Positions 45,031 through 54,711 of a stretch of 64,000 nucleotides of DNA are shown here, in pieces. The stretch covers positions 434,001 to 498,000 of the forward strand of contig NZ_VRYH01000002.1 in assembly GCF_008079445.1 (NCBI RefSeq), written 5' to 3'. The position numbers and the translations under genes are program-made. Position 1 is the first letter of the stretch; every line of letters begins with the position of its first letter. The DNA comes from Aidingimonas lacisalsi. GTDB lineage: Bacteria > Pseudomonadota > Gammaproteobacteria > Pseudomonadales > Halomonadaceae. The notes under the pieces were generated by a model that saw only the letters and a program-made list of their open reading frames with translations, was not told the DNA's origin and searched no databases.

Positions 45031-45873
45031 TCAGCCCTTGACCGCACCGGCGGTGAGGCCGGAAACGATGCGTTTCTGGAAGATCATCACCAGCACCACC
45101 AGAGGCACAGTGACAGTTACCGAAGCCGCCATGATCGGCCCCCAGGGCAGTTCGTGCTGGCTACCACCGGAGATCAGCGCGATGGCCACAGGCACGGTTC
45201 GTTGACTGTCGGAGAGTGTGAAGGTCAAGGCGAACAGGAACTCATTCCAGGCGGCGATGAAAGCCAGCAGGCCCGTGGTCGCCATGGCCGGCCACATCAG
45301 TGGCAAGAAAACTCGGGTGATGGTGACCCACGGGGTGGCGCCGTCCATGATCGCGGCTTCTTCCAGCTCCATGGGAAGCTGGCGCATGAAGGTGGTCAGC
45401 ACCCAGACGGTGAACGGCAGGGTGAAGATGGTATAGCTCAGTATCAGCCCGGCCGGATTGTTGTAGAGGTTGAGCGCACGAATGACCTCGAACAGGCCGG
45501 AGAGCACTGCCACTTGGGGAAACATCGACACACCGAGAATGACCAGCAGGACGGTAGAGCGGCCACGAAAGCGCACACGACCCAGCGCATACGAAGCCGT
45601 GATGCCGAGCAGCAGGGCGATGAACACCACACTCACCGATACCAGAATGGAGTTGGCGATGGCGCGAACAAAGCTCCTTTCGGTCAGAATTTGGGCATAG
45701 TTGGAAAAATCCAGGCTTGTTAACCAGAAATCGACCCGAAAAAGTTCACTGGAAGGTTTCAGTGAGGTGATGACGGCGTAGTAGAACGGAAATAAGGCAT
45801 AGATCAGGATCACGGTAATCAGTAGCCAGAATCCCGTTCGTTTGAGGAGTGCGTTGACTTGGCGTGAATTCAT
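45031..45873 (-). CDS. Sugar ABC transporter permease (MalG type)
   Basis: Membrane protein of 280 residues with six helices. The EAA loop that contacts the ATPase is ELEEAAIMDGATPWVTITRVFLPLMWP (about residues 165-195). The length and N-terminal arrangement match MalG/ThuG/AglG. Its ATG overlaps the stop of the upstream permease gene by 4 bp. It lies 110 bp before the glucosidase gene. Confidence 0.9.
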   Translation of the reverse strand: MNSRQVNALLKRTGFWLLITVILIYALFPFYYAVITSLKPSSELFRVDFWLTSLDFSNYAQILTERSFVRAIANSILVSVSVVFIALLLGITASYALGRVRFRGRSTVLLVILGVSMFPQVAVLSGLFEVIRALNLYNNPAGLILSYTIFTLPFTVWVLTTFMRQLPMELEEAAIMDGATPWVTITRVFLPLMWPAMATTGLLAFIAAWNEFLFALTFTLSDSQRTVPVAIALISGGSQHELPWGPIMAASVTVTVPLVVLVMIFQKRIVSGLTAGAVKG

Positions 45874-46841
45874 GTGTCACCCCCCAGTTGCAATTGATTA
45901 CGTCCCACATAGAGGTAGGCAATGGTGGCCAGGGCGATGATCAGGAACAGCAGGGTCGAGGCGGCACTGCCATAACCGACATCCTGAAACTCGACGAGTT
46001 GCTGGCGGGCATAGATCGACATGGTCATGGTGTTCGAGGCATTGGAGGTCAATACATAGATGACATCGAACACGCGCAGGGCATCGAGCAGACGAAAAAT
46101 GACCGCGACCATCAGGGCCGGGGTGATCAGTGGCAAAGTGACTCGAAAGAATACTTTGACGGGATGAATACCATCGACCTCGGCAGCCTCGTAGCAATCC
46201 TTGGGCAGCATCTGCAATGCGGCAAGTGCTAGCAAAGCGACAAAGGGAATGGTTTTCCATACGTCGACCATGATGACGGCCCACATGGAAAAGGTCGCGC
46301 TCGCTGTCCATGGGATTGGGGAGTCGATGATACTCAGTGTCATCAACAACTCGTTGATGATGCCAAACTGGTCATTGAGCATCCAGGTCCACATTTTTGC
46401 TGAGACGATGGTGGGGATTGCCCAAGGAATCAGCACGGCAGCTCGCACCAGAATGCGGCCCTTGAATTCGGCATCGAGGACCAGGGCGACGATGACGCCG
46501 AAGACCAGTTCCAGCGATACTGATACGCTGGCGAAGAACAGTGTGTTCCATACCGATTGCCACCATAAAGGATCGGTCAGCAGGCCATACCATTGTCCAT
46601 TGTCGTAAACCAGGTAGTTTTCCAAGCCGATGAAACTGGCCGTTCCCAGAGTCGACAAGGTGCTGTCGGTCAGGCTGAAGTAGAAGGTACGTAGTAGTGG
46701 CCACCCGGCGACCAGTGCCAGGACGATAAGCATGGGGGCGAGAAACGTCCAGGCGGCGCGAACGCGCTGACGACGGACCTGAGTGCCTCGATAAGGGCGC
46801 GTTCCGCGGAATGCACCGGATTCGCTAAGGGTTGTTGGCAT
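45870..46841 (-). CDS. Sugar ABC transporter permease (MalF type)
   Basis: Membrane protein of 323 residues with six or more helices and the EAA loop CYEAAEVDGIHPVKVFFRVTLPLITP. The N-terminal region is basic (VRRQRVRAAWTFLAP), as in ThuF/AglF. I chose ATG 46841 because GGAG lies 6 bases before it; ATG 46853, four codons earlier, is possible. Paired with the MalG-type gene by an ATGA overlap. Confidence 0.9.
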   Translation of the reverse strand: MPTTLSESGAFRGTRPYRGTQVRRQRVRAAWTFLAPMLIVLALVAGWPLLRTFYFSLTDSTLSTLGTASFIGLENYLVYDNGQWYGLLTDPLWWQSVWNTLFFASVSVSLELVFGVIVALVLDAEFKGRILVRAAVLIPWAIPTIVSAKMWTWMLNDQFGIINELLMTLSIIDSPIPWTASATFSMWAVIMVDVWKTIPFVALLALAALQMLPKDCYEAAEVDGIHPVKVFFRVTLPLITPALMVAVIFRLLDALRVFDVIYVLTSNASNTMTMSIYARQQLVEFQDVGYGSAASTLLFLIIALATIAYLYVGRNQLQLGGDT

Positions 46842-46858
46842 GTTGGGCTCCATGACCT

Positions 46859-48127
46859 TTACCAGCGGCGCTCGAAACGACGCAGTTGGCCTTGCAACTG
46901 GGAGAGCGCGTCCTCGGCCTTCATGTCGCCGGACAGTACACTATGAGTGGCATTGAAGAAGGCATTGGAGACCCTTCCATAAGCTTCTCCGGTGACAGCG
47001 GAGGGACGGGCTACGGCATTGGTGAACGTATCGTAGAGTGCGCCGAAGAAGGGCACTGCCTCGAGCACCTCCTCATCTTCATAGAGTGCCTCGAGTGTCG
47101 GGTTATAGGAGCCTTCGATAGCACGCCGTTTCTGTTCGGTCGTGCTAGTCAGGAAAGCAACCAGTTCGGCAGCGAGCTCGGGGTTCTCGCTGTATTTCGA
47201 CACAGCCAGGTTCCAGCCGCCTAGAGTAGCCGCACTCTCACCGCCGTCGCCATGGGGCAACTTGACCACACCGACCTTGTCCCGAACAGCGCTGTCCTCG
47301 CTTTGAGCCAAGGACCAGGCATAGGGCCAATTGCGCATGAAGACGGCATTGCCCGACTGGAAAATGCCGCGGGCTTCTTCTTCGGTATAGTTGAGTGCGC
47401 CTTCCGGAGTGATGTCGCCTACCCAGGTGGCGGCGAGGTCAAGCGCCGTGACGGCTTCCTGGTTGTTGATGGTGACCTTGCCGTCATCATCGACGATGGT
47501 GCCTCCACCATGACTGGCGACCCATTCAAGCGCATTGGTGGTCAGTCCTTCGTAGGCTCGCCCCTGGAAGACGAATCCCCACATGTCTTCGTTGCCAGCT
47601 TCACGTTCGGCGATCTGTATCTCGCCTGCGATCTCGGTCAATTGCTCCCAGGTTTCCGGCGGTCGATGGTCATATTTCTTGAGTAGATCCTTGCGGTAAT
47701 AAAGCACACCGGCGTCGGTGAACCAGGGCATGGCCACCAACTTGCCGCTGACGGTATTGTTCTCGATTATGGCATCGAAGTGCCCATCAGCTGCGTCATC
47801 CCCTAGTACGGTTCGCAGGTCGAGCAGATGGCTGGCGAGTAAGCCCGGCCAGACGACGTCGATCTGCATGATATCGATGTCACTGGAGTTAGCAGACAAG
47901 ATTTGCTGATAAAGGGACAATCGCTCGGTGGAGGAGTTGGGTGTCGAGACAATGTCGACCTTATGACCGGTTGCGTCTTCCCACGTGGCGACGCCTTGCT
48001 CACAAAGTTCGAGCTCGGCACCGACGGCGCCACATGAAATGGTCAGGTCAGCAGCTTGGGCTGGGCTGGTGAGGACGGTGGCAGCAGCGGCCAGGGGGGC
48101 GATAATGATCAATGGCTTTTTGAGCAT
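46859..48127 (-). CDS. ABC transporter sugar-binding protein (trehalose/maltose type)
   Basis: Periplasmic binding protein of 422 residues: signal peptide MLKKPLIIIAPLAAAATVLTSPAQA, then a fold-type-I binding protein of the ThuE/AglE kind (SSDIDIMQIDVVWPGLLASHLLDL; MPWFTDAGVLYYRKDLL; FMRNWPYAWSLAQ). Trehalose/maltose or another alpha-glucoside is the likely ligand, given the neighbouring glucosidase. It is the first gene of the minus-strand operon; the LacI palindrome lies 60-73 bp upstream. Confidence 0.92.
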   Translation of the reverse strand: MLKKPLIIIAPLAAAATVLTSPAQAADLTISCGAVGAELELCEQGVATWEDATGHKVDIVSTPNSSTERLSLYQQILSANSSDIDIMQIDVVWPGLLASHLLDLRTVLGDDAADGHFDAIIENNTVSGKLVAMPWFTDAGVLYYRKDLLKKYDHRPPETWEQLTEIAGEIQIAEREAGNEDMWGFVFQGRAYEGLTTNALEWVASHGGGTIVDDDGKVTINNQEAVTALDLAATWVGDITPEGALNYTEEEARGIFQSGNAVFMRNWPYAWSLAQSEDSAVRDKVGVVKLPHGDGGESAATLGGWNLAVSKYSENPELAAELVAFLTSTTEQKRRAIEGSYNPTLEALYEDEEVLEAVPFFGALYDTFTNAVARPSAVTGEAYGRVSNAFFNATHSVLSGDMKAEDALSQLQGQLRRFERRW

Positions 48128-48170
48128 GGCGGTTTCCTCGTCGATTGTTGTTGTCGGTTGCTGGAGAGAG

Positions 48171-48199
48171 AGTATCCAATCAGTTTCTTAAACGATTAA
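48171..48199 (-). promoter_or_regulatory. Possible promoter of the alpha-glucoside operon
   Basis: On the minus strand TTAATC (48194-48199) and GATACT (48171-48176) are 17 bp apart. The -35 match is poor (3/6) and the -10 moderate (4/6), but the arrangement would place the LacI palindrome across the -35 and spacer, as expected for repression. Confidence 0.35.
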
Positions 48200-48200
48200 G
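48187..48200. promoter_or_regulatory. Candidate LacI operator, binding-protein side
   Basis: CTTAAACGATTAAG, a 14-bp palindrome with one mismatched pair, differing at one base from the perfect palindrome on the porin side. A central CG with TTAA arms is typical of LacI-family sites. Confidence 0.7.
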
Positions 48201-48351
48201 ATCAGTGTTTATACAGTTAGCCGTTGCTGGGCACGGACTTCAACCACGACTTTCGTAGTAGCCCTGGTACAAGATTGGCTGGGCCCTACTCATGAGGCGG
48301 ATGTGTGCTGGGTGAGCCGGACTTACGCATGATTGGCGATTGCGCGAGTCA

Positions 48352-48381
48352 TTTCCTATCTATCCCTTTCCTATCTATCCC
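48352..48381. repeat. Exact 15-bp tandem duplication
   Basis: TTTCCTATCTATCCC occurs twice without a spacer (48352-48366 and 48367-48381) in the 538-bp region (48128-48665) between the divergent binding-protein and porin genes. The rest of that region holds the two LacI palindromes, a 10-bp palindrome GTAAATTTAC (48513-48522) and a T-rich stretch just before the porin-side operator. No gene is seen. Confidence 0.8.
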
Positions 48382-48545
48382 GGCGTGTCGGAAGCCTCAC
48401 AAGGGTCGACGACATCGGTGGGTTGGCACGTCTTCGGGCATGTGAAACATCATGCTATGTAGTTTTATCACGTAATGATGCGGTGAAACCCCAGGAATCC
48501 TAGACATTAGTTGTAAATTTACGGATTTCTTTTTGTTTGTTTGTT

Positions 48546-48559
48546 CTTAATCGATTAAG
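48546..48559. promoter_or_regulatory. Candidate LacI operator, porin side
   Basis: CTTAATCGATTAAG is a perfect 14-bp palindrome 106 bp upstream of the porin ATG. Its match to the site at 48187-48200 (13/14) links the porin to the alpha-glucoside regulon. Confidence 0.72.
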
Positions 48560-48632
48560 TTTCGATCCATGGCTACATTACCTCGATGCCTCTGCGGTAT
48601 GCGGATATTGGAGCCATTCACCCTATGGCTAA

Positions 48633-50323
<1,691 letters not shown>

Positions 50324-50366
50324 CTAGCTATATCTCACGAAGATGGAAAAACTGTTTCGACTATTC

Positions 50367-50392
50367 CCCACGGCTTTATGCCGTGGGTTTTT
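50367..50392 (+). terminator. Strong rho-independent terminator
   Basis: CCCACGGC (50367-50374), loop TTTAT, GCCGTGGG (50380-50387) followed by TTTTT. It lies downstream of the porin and the repeat element. The form also resembles the hairpin at the end of IS200/IS605-type elements, but no transposase remains nearby. Confidence 0.75.
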
Positions 50393-50615
50393 CACGTCGT
50401 CGATCAACTGTTTGTTGGTCTTCTTTCTCGAGCGTATGCACGGTGATGAGCGGCGATGGATCGTCTTGAAACTGGCGGATGACTTAGGCGGGAACCTTGA
50501 AACGCATGTCGAGGTGAGTTGCCTTTGGCCATCGAGGTCCCTTATTTGGGACGCCACGTGCTACCATTTCAAGCAATAGGAAGAAATAGACCCGACCCAT
50601 CTGCGGAGAGTGGCC
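50393..50615. other. Spacer before the TraR/DksA-type gene
   Basis: 223 bp with no recognisable gene. GTCCC/GGGAC around 50537-50552 forms a small hairpin. TTGCCT with TTATTT at 17-bp spacing just there is a poor promoter match. A short frame at 50343-50579 lacks family features. Confidence 0.35.
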
Positions 50616-50957
50616 TTGAATCACCCGGAACTCGACATCGACGAGATGCGCTCCCGCTTGCTCGAAGAGCGAGAGCGTCTACAGGCCGAGAGCGAGTCGT
50701 CACAGTCTTCACGTGATACCGTGGTACTCGACCAGACCTCGGTAGGGCGTCTGTCGCGAATGGATGCCATGCAGGCACAAGCCATGGCACAGGAGGAAGA
50801 GCGTCGGCGACAGAATACGCTGCGTCGTATCCACGGAGCGCTGCAGCGTATCGACGACGAGTGCTTCGGAGAATGCATCGAGTGTGGCGAATGGATCGGT
50901 GCCAGACGTCTGGCATGGGACCCTTCGGTATTGAAATGTATCGACTGTGCGCAGTGA
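50616..50957 (+). CDS. TraR/DksA-type zinc-finger protein
   Basis: Small protein of 113 residues. An N-terminal charged coiled coil (about 8-80, [11 protein letters not shown] ... [17 protein letters not shown]) is followed by a four-cysteine zinc finger ([14 protein letters not shown] ... LKCIDCAQ). DksA-like proteins bind the secondary channel of RNA polymerase; this one is shorter than DksA and more like YbiI/TraR. A TTG at 50616 is the likely start because GGAGAG ends 5 bases before it; a GTG at 50610 overlaps that site. RidA follows after 22 bp. Confidence 0.8.
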   Translation: MNHPELDIDEMRSRLLEERERLQAESESSQSSRDTVVLDQTSVGRLSRMDAMQAQAMAQEEERRRQNTLRRIHGALQRIDDECFGECIECGEWIGARRLAWDPSVLKCIDCAQ

Positions 50958-50979
50958 GCGCCATGGCGGGAGACGACGC

Positions 50980-51354
50980 ATGACGATTGTCAGACACGAC
51001 ACCAAAGCACGTATGAGCCGTGCCGTGATTCACAATGGGGTCGCTTATCTATGTGGTCAGGTCGCCGGACCGGAGGCACGCTACGGCGATATTACGGAGC
51101 AGACACGCAGCATGCTGGCCCGTGTCGATGGATTGCTCAAGGAGATCGGCGCCGACCGTGAGCAGTTGCTTTCCGCCACGCTATATCTCAAACACGGCGA
51201 AGACTTCGCGGCGATGAATGCGGTCTGGGATGAATGGGTGCCGACTGGACATGCGCCGGCACGGACCTGTGTGGTCGCCCCGATGCCCGCCGATGAGTTG
51301 CTGGTCGAGATTACCGTAACGACGGCGGTTTCGGATGACGGTATCGGTCGATAG
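50980..51354 (+). CDS. RidA/YjgF-family protein
   Basis: Protein of 124 residues of the YjgF/YER057c/UK114 family, trimeric enzymes or chaperones that hydrolyse reactive enamine/imine intermediates made by PLP enzymes. Visible: [38 protein letters not shown] and the active-site part [23 protein letters not shown] with the conserved Arg and Glu. GGGAG precedes the ATG. It is probably cotranscribed with the zinc-finger gene. Confidence 0.85.
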   Translation: MTIVRHDTKARMSRAVIHNGVAYLCGQVAGPEARYGDITEQTRSMLARVDGLLKEIGADREQLLSATLYLKHGEDFAAMNAVWDEWVPTGHAPARTCVVAPMPADELLVEITVTTAVSDDGIGR

Positions 51355-51362
51355 TGGCCGGC

Positions 51363-51980
51363 TCAGTCTGTCTCGTCCTGAAGTGTGGAGGAACGAGGTT
51401 GATGTCGGAGGAAGGCGGATAGACGATCGGGATTGCCTTCACCGACATGACAGAGCTGTTCGGCGATTTCGGCATATTGACGTAAGACAGGATCGATCAG
51501 TCGCATACGCGCTTCGTCGTTGCGATGCAGGTCGGCCTCGCTGGCCAGCCATTCGAACAATCTGGCAAGACGTCCGATATTGGGGTCGCCGCGACCTGTG
51601 TTGCCACGCAGAGCGTCGATGGCCAGGCAGCGCAGGACGCTACGCTTGTTTGGGTCGAGGCTTTCCTTGTCGAGCAATGCCTCGGCCTGGTGGACGAAGC
51701 GCTCCATGAGTTGCGCGGTTTCGGCGGCCCGGAGCTGACGGCTTTGCGCTTCCAGCCCTGCGACGATCGCTCGTTGCTGAGTGCGTAGCCCGGCGATCAG
51801 CAGGCTGATCAGCAGTAGCAAGCCGGTCATGAGCAATGTCGTCAGGCTGAACAACCCCAGGGGCACCAACTGGGCGGTCGATAACGGCCATTGCAGATCA
51901 CTCATCACGATGCCGGCACCACCGAGCCCCAAGCCAGCGGCAATGGCCAAGATGATGAGTGCAGCAATAGGGGAGGTCAT
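51363..51980 (-). CDS. Hypothetical membrane protein
   Basis: Not assigned to a family. The 205-residue product has two hydrophobic segments (about 4-26 and 38-65), followed by a soluble, helix-forming cytoplasmic part with Arg, Leu and Glu (AGLRTQQRAIVAGLEAQSRQLRAAETAQLMERFVHQAEALLD). The second half resembles small bacterial proteins with a DUF4760-like arrangement, but I do not claim that. It is convergent with the RidA gene 8 bp away and lies upstream of, but in the same orientation as, no partner gene. Function unknown. Confidence 0.55.
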   Translation of the reverse strand: MTSPIAALIILAIAAGLGLGGAGIVMSDLQWPLSTAQLVPLGLFSLTTLLMTGLLLLISLLIAGLRTQQRAIVAGLEAQSRQLRAAETAQLMERFVHQAEALLDKESLDPNKRSVLRCLAIDALRGNTGRGDPNIGRLARLFEWLASEADLHRNDEARMRLIDPVLRQYAEIAEQLCHVGEGNPDRLSAFLRHQPRSSTLQDETD

Positions 51981-52063
51981 GGGGCGTTCCTCGTGAGATA
52001 AAAAGACATCAACCGTGGGGAAGTTATCGGCGGACTACCGTTGCACTTTAATTTTGCTTAATT

Positions 52064-52885
52064 TCAGTCATCGTCTTCCTCATCATCATCGTCGTCATCG
52101 CTCAGCGTGGTGTCCTCTGGATCGACCTCTTCGGCAATGACTTTCGCTTCTTCGTCATCACCGTTGGATTCCGACCCACTCTCTTCGATCAGGTCTTCGG
52201 TCAGATCGAACCAGTCGACTAGAAAAGATGCCACTTCGTTGTCGATGATGGGCGTCACATCGATCAGGCTGATGGCGAGTTCATCACCATTGGCCGCGTT
52301 GAAGCTCAATTGCTCAAGGTAGTCTCCGCCGCTTAGCGTGATGGTACTGAGGTAAGTTTCCAGTGGCGGGGCGCTAGGTGTCAGCATGACTTCCCAGTCA
52401 TCCATTTCCCCTTTCATGTCGATCGTGAAATTGCCTCGCAGTACTTGCCAATTTCCGCCCAGGAGCGCCACTAGATACCGTTCCAGTTCGATACGTCCCG
52501 GTAGCAACTCTTTCAGAGTATCGCCACGGCCATCATCCGGTTTGCTGGAATCCCCATCGTTGGCCGATGTCACTCTGGGAACGGACATGACAGCCGTCTG
52601 GAAGGTCAACGTCGCTTCCATGGGCGTCTGATAGTGCCAGATGATGTATTGGTCGCGGAAATACAGGAAGTCGCCTTCACTGTGCAGCCGCGTCTCTTGA
52701 TGGGTCAGCCAGTGGCGCTGCTCGAACGTGCCCTGTAATGCATGGGGTTCAGCCAGTTTCTGTTGTATGGCCTCGAGGTCTGACCAGGCCGAGGGGGAGA
52801 CGCCTAGCATCAGGAGACTGAAAGCGAGTCGCATCCTGTGAGGACGTGGGGTTGGTATGCCGGCGCGTTCCATGGAGGCAATCAT
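52064..52885 (-). CDS. LolA-like outer-membrane lipoprotein carrier domain protein with acidic tail
   Basis: Secreted LolA-fold protein of up to 273 residues: a signal-like stretch MRLAFSLLMLGVSPSAWS (residues 18-35 if the first ATG is used), then QQKLAEPHALQGTFEQRHWLTHQETRLHSEGDFLYFRD, which aligns with the first LolA-like protein of this cluster (QFEQQRYLADLDTRLDSQGRFRYVRD). From about 225 onward the chain is almost wholly Asp, Glu and Ser, ending in a poly-acidic run of about a dozen residues, unusual for LolA. The start is uncertain (52885, 52873 or 52834), as no ribosome site is strong. It is the last gene of the aryl-polyene operon and may transport or anchor the polyene lipid. Confidence 0.65.
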   Translation of the reverse strand: MIASMERAGIPTPRPHRMRLAFSLLMLGVSPSAWSDLEAIQQKLAEPHALQGTFEQRHWLTHQETRLHSEGDFLYFRDQYIIWHYQTPMEATLTFQTAVMSVPRVTSANDGDSSKPDDGRGDTLKELLPGRIELERYLVALLGGNWQVLRGNFTIDMKGEMDDWEVMLTPSAPPLETYLSTITLSGGDYLEQLSFNAANGDELAISLIDVTPIIDNEVASFLVDWFDLTEDLIEESGSESNGDDEEAKVIAEEVDPEDTTLSDDDDDDEEDDD

Positions 52886-52888
52886 ATC

Positions 52889-53512
52889 CTATTCTGCATT
52901 CAGAGCGAGCCCGTCACGAGCTCGACGATATTGATGGAGCCGAAGATACGGTAGTGTATGAATCGCAAGCTGAGCCGTGCTCGCTGTCAAGGCCAGTGTC
53001 CAGCCATCGGCTTGCCATAGCCAACCATACCGGTCGGTATCGTCGAGGCGTGCCAGACGCGTAGCCAGGATGTTGGCAGGACGTGCTCCGTGTTGTGTCT
53101 CGAGCTTGAAGAGGGCTTCGTACCAACTCCAGGCGCGATAGAATGCCATAAGCGGGGCGACGGATGCATGAATGGCATGCTTTACCTCGGGCTCAGGCAG
53201 CGCATCGATCATTGCTGCTAGTCGACGCCTGTGACGTTCACGCAGGTGTTCCAGATCCAGTCCCACAGGGCAAGTGGCTAGGCCTGCAACGACGCGACCA
53301 TCACGATGGCTCAGACTGGGGTACAATGAGGCTGGAAGACCCGGGTGACGAGGTGGTCCATTGCCACGCGGTGACCAGCCATCGACATGACAGCTCACCC
53401 CTTGCCGGGCGGCGAGATGAGTCAGTAGCTCACGCCCCAATGACGAGACGTTTCGAGCGGATGTCTCGGCAGATAGTTGGGCGACGAGTAGATACAGGTC
53501 GTGTTTCAGCAC
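52889..53512 (-). CDS. 4'-phosphopantetheinyl transferase, aryl-polyene cluster
   Basis: Activates acyl carrier proteins with the phosphopantetheine arm of CoA. In 207 residues the two hallmark motifs are present: Asp86-x-Glu88 in CPVGLDLEHLRER and Glu132 in WSWYEALFKLE. The usual W-x-x-K-E-A-x-x-K motif has Tyr131 in place of its first Lys. The start is GTG 53512; its first bases overlap the end of the ketoreductase gene by 7 bp. Carrier proteins of the pathway lie outside the window. Confidence 0.78.
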   Translation of the reverse strand: MLKHDLYLLVAQLSAETSARNVSSLGRELLTHLAARQGVSCHVDGWSPRGNGPPRHPGLPASLYPSLSHRDGRVVAGLATCPVGLDLEHLRERHRRRLAAMIDALPEPEVKHAIHASVAPLMAFYRAWSWYEALFKLETQHGARPANILATRLARLDDTDRYGWLWQADGWTLALTASTAQLAIHTLPYLRLHQYRRARDGLALNAE

Positions 53513-54231
53513 AAGCCACCATTGACCGCGATCACTTGGCGAGTGATGTACCCGGCATCATGGGAACATAGAAAGCTCACCGTGGCAGCGACCTCTTCAC
53601 TGTACCCACTTCGCTGCATCGGAATCATCTTCAGCGCATCCTTCGTGAGCGCATCTGCGGTCATGTCGGTTTCGATGAGACCGGGAGCGACGGCATTGAC
53701 GGTAATGCGGCGTTTGGCGAGTTCGATCGCCAATGCCTTGACGGCGCCGATCAAACCGGCTTTGGCGGCACTGTAATTGACTTGACCACGATTGCCCATC
53801 AACCCGGACACCGATGACATGACGATGATTCGCCCGGGGGCTCGCCGGCGTATCATCGGCATCGTCAATGGTTTGACGACATTGTAGAAACCGTCGAGGT
53901 TGGTATGGATGACACTGTCCCAGTCGTCGTCGGTCAGTGCGGGAAAGGCTCCGTCAGCCGTGATTCCCGCATTGCAGACGATGCCATAGTAGGCGCCGTG
54001 TTCCGCAATGTCGTTTTCTAGCTGACGCCTCGCGGCATCACGGTCCGTGACATCGAAGCATAGAATGCGCACCTCTCTGCCGAGTTGACGAATCTCCGTA
54101 GCCACGGTCTCGGCGGCTTCTCGGTGACGGCGACAATGCAGGACGATGTCGAAACCGTCGCGAGCCAGGCGCAAAGCGATGGAGCGGCCAATGCCACGGC
54201 TTGAACCTGTCACTAGAATGGTATGGGTCAT
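53506..54231 (-). CDS. apeQ: 3-ketoacyl-ACP reductase, aryl-polyene type
   Basis: Short-chain dehydrogenase of 241 residues: NADPH site TGSSRGIGRSIA, CNAGI, and catalytic Ser140, Tyr153 and Lys157 (VMSSVSGLMGNRGQVNYSAAKAG). It reduces 3-ketoacyl-ACP during polyene elongation. Its ATG overlaps the dehydratase stop by 4 bp (ATGA). Order ketosynthase-dehydratase-ketoreductase is the same as ApeO-ApeP-ApeQ of E. coli CFT073. Confidence 0.88.
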   Translation of the reverse strand: MTHTILVTGSSRGIGRSIALRLARDGFDIVLHCRRHREAAETVATEIRQLGREVRILCFDVTDRDAARRQLENDIAEHGAYYGIVCNAGITADGAFPALTDDDWDSVIHTNLDGFYNVVKPLTMPMIRRRAPGRIIVMSSVSGLMGNRGQVNYSAAKAGLIGAVKALAIELAKRRITVNAVAPGLIETDMTADALTKDALKMIPMQRSGYSEEVAATVSFLCSHDAGYITRQVIAVNGGLC

Positions 54232-54710
54232 GGTGACTCCTCATGAGCCGGAGAGTCATCCGCCGACACAGCGTGGCTGGATTGATATATCGTCAGCTTG
54301 CCGCGGGCCATGGGCACTCCCCCTGGATGGTGAATGACGCCATGAAACTCTCCCAGACCATTGTCGGCCAGAAAATCGAGACCGATATCGATCTCATGGG
54401 TCGAATCAAGCGCAAAGTATTCCACCTCGGTGTCAAAGCGCTTGGTACCGATCAGCAGGCCGGTGGCAGGTAACCGGTTGGCATGGCTGGCATGCCAGCC
54501 GGCCCAGGCGGCAATGGCCTGTGCCATCCATTCCAGTCCTGTCCAGGCGGGAATACCGTCTGCGGTAGCGAAAGGGTCGTCGCGGGTCGGAGTGACAGTG
54601 GCGCGCAGGCTGTTTTCGTCCACCGCCATGATGCTCTCAAGCAGGCACATGGTCGCGCTTTGTGGCACATAAGGCGCAATTGGACAGGGCAATGTCTCGG
54701 TTGTCGACAT
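54228..54710 (-). CDS. apeP: 3-hydroxyacyl-ACP dehydratase, hotdog fold
   Basis: Protein of 160 residues of the FabA/FabZ-like ApeP group. Conserved blocks: PYVPQSATMCLLESIMAVDE, WTGLEWMAQAIAAWAGWHA with the active-site Glu in the central helix, and LLIGTKRF. It removes water from the 3-hydroxyacyl-ACP so that conjugated double bonds accumulate. ATG 54710 lies one base beyond the ketosynthase stop; it is coupled to apeQ by ATGA. Confidence 0.85.
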   Translation of the reverse strand: MSTTETLPCPIAPYVPQSATMCLLESIMAVDENSLRATVTPTRDDPFATADGIPAWTGLEWMAQAIAAWAGWHASHANRLPATGLLIGTKRFDTEVEYFALDSTHEIDIGLDFLADNGLGEFHGVIHHPGGVPMARGKLTIYQSSHAVSADDSPAHEESP

Positions 54711-54711
54711 G

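Noticed and set aside
50367-50392. Right end of an IS200/IS605 element
   Set aside because: The hairpin alone resembles such ends, but no transposase or left end is visible; a normal terminator explains it.
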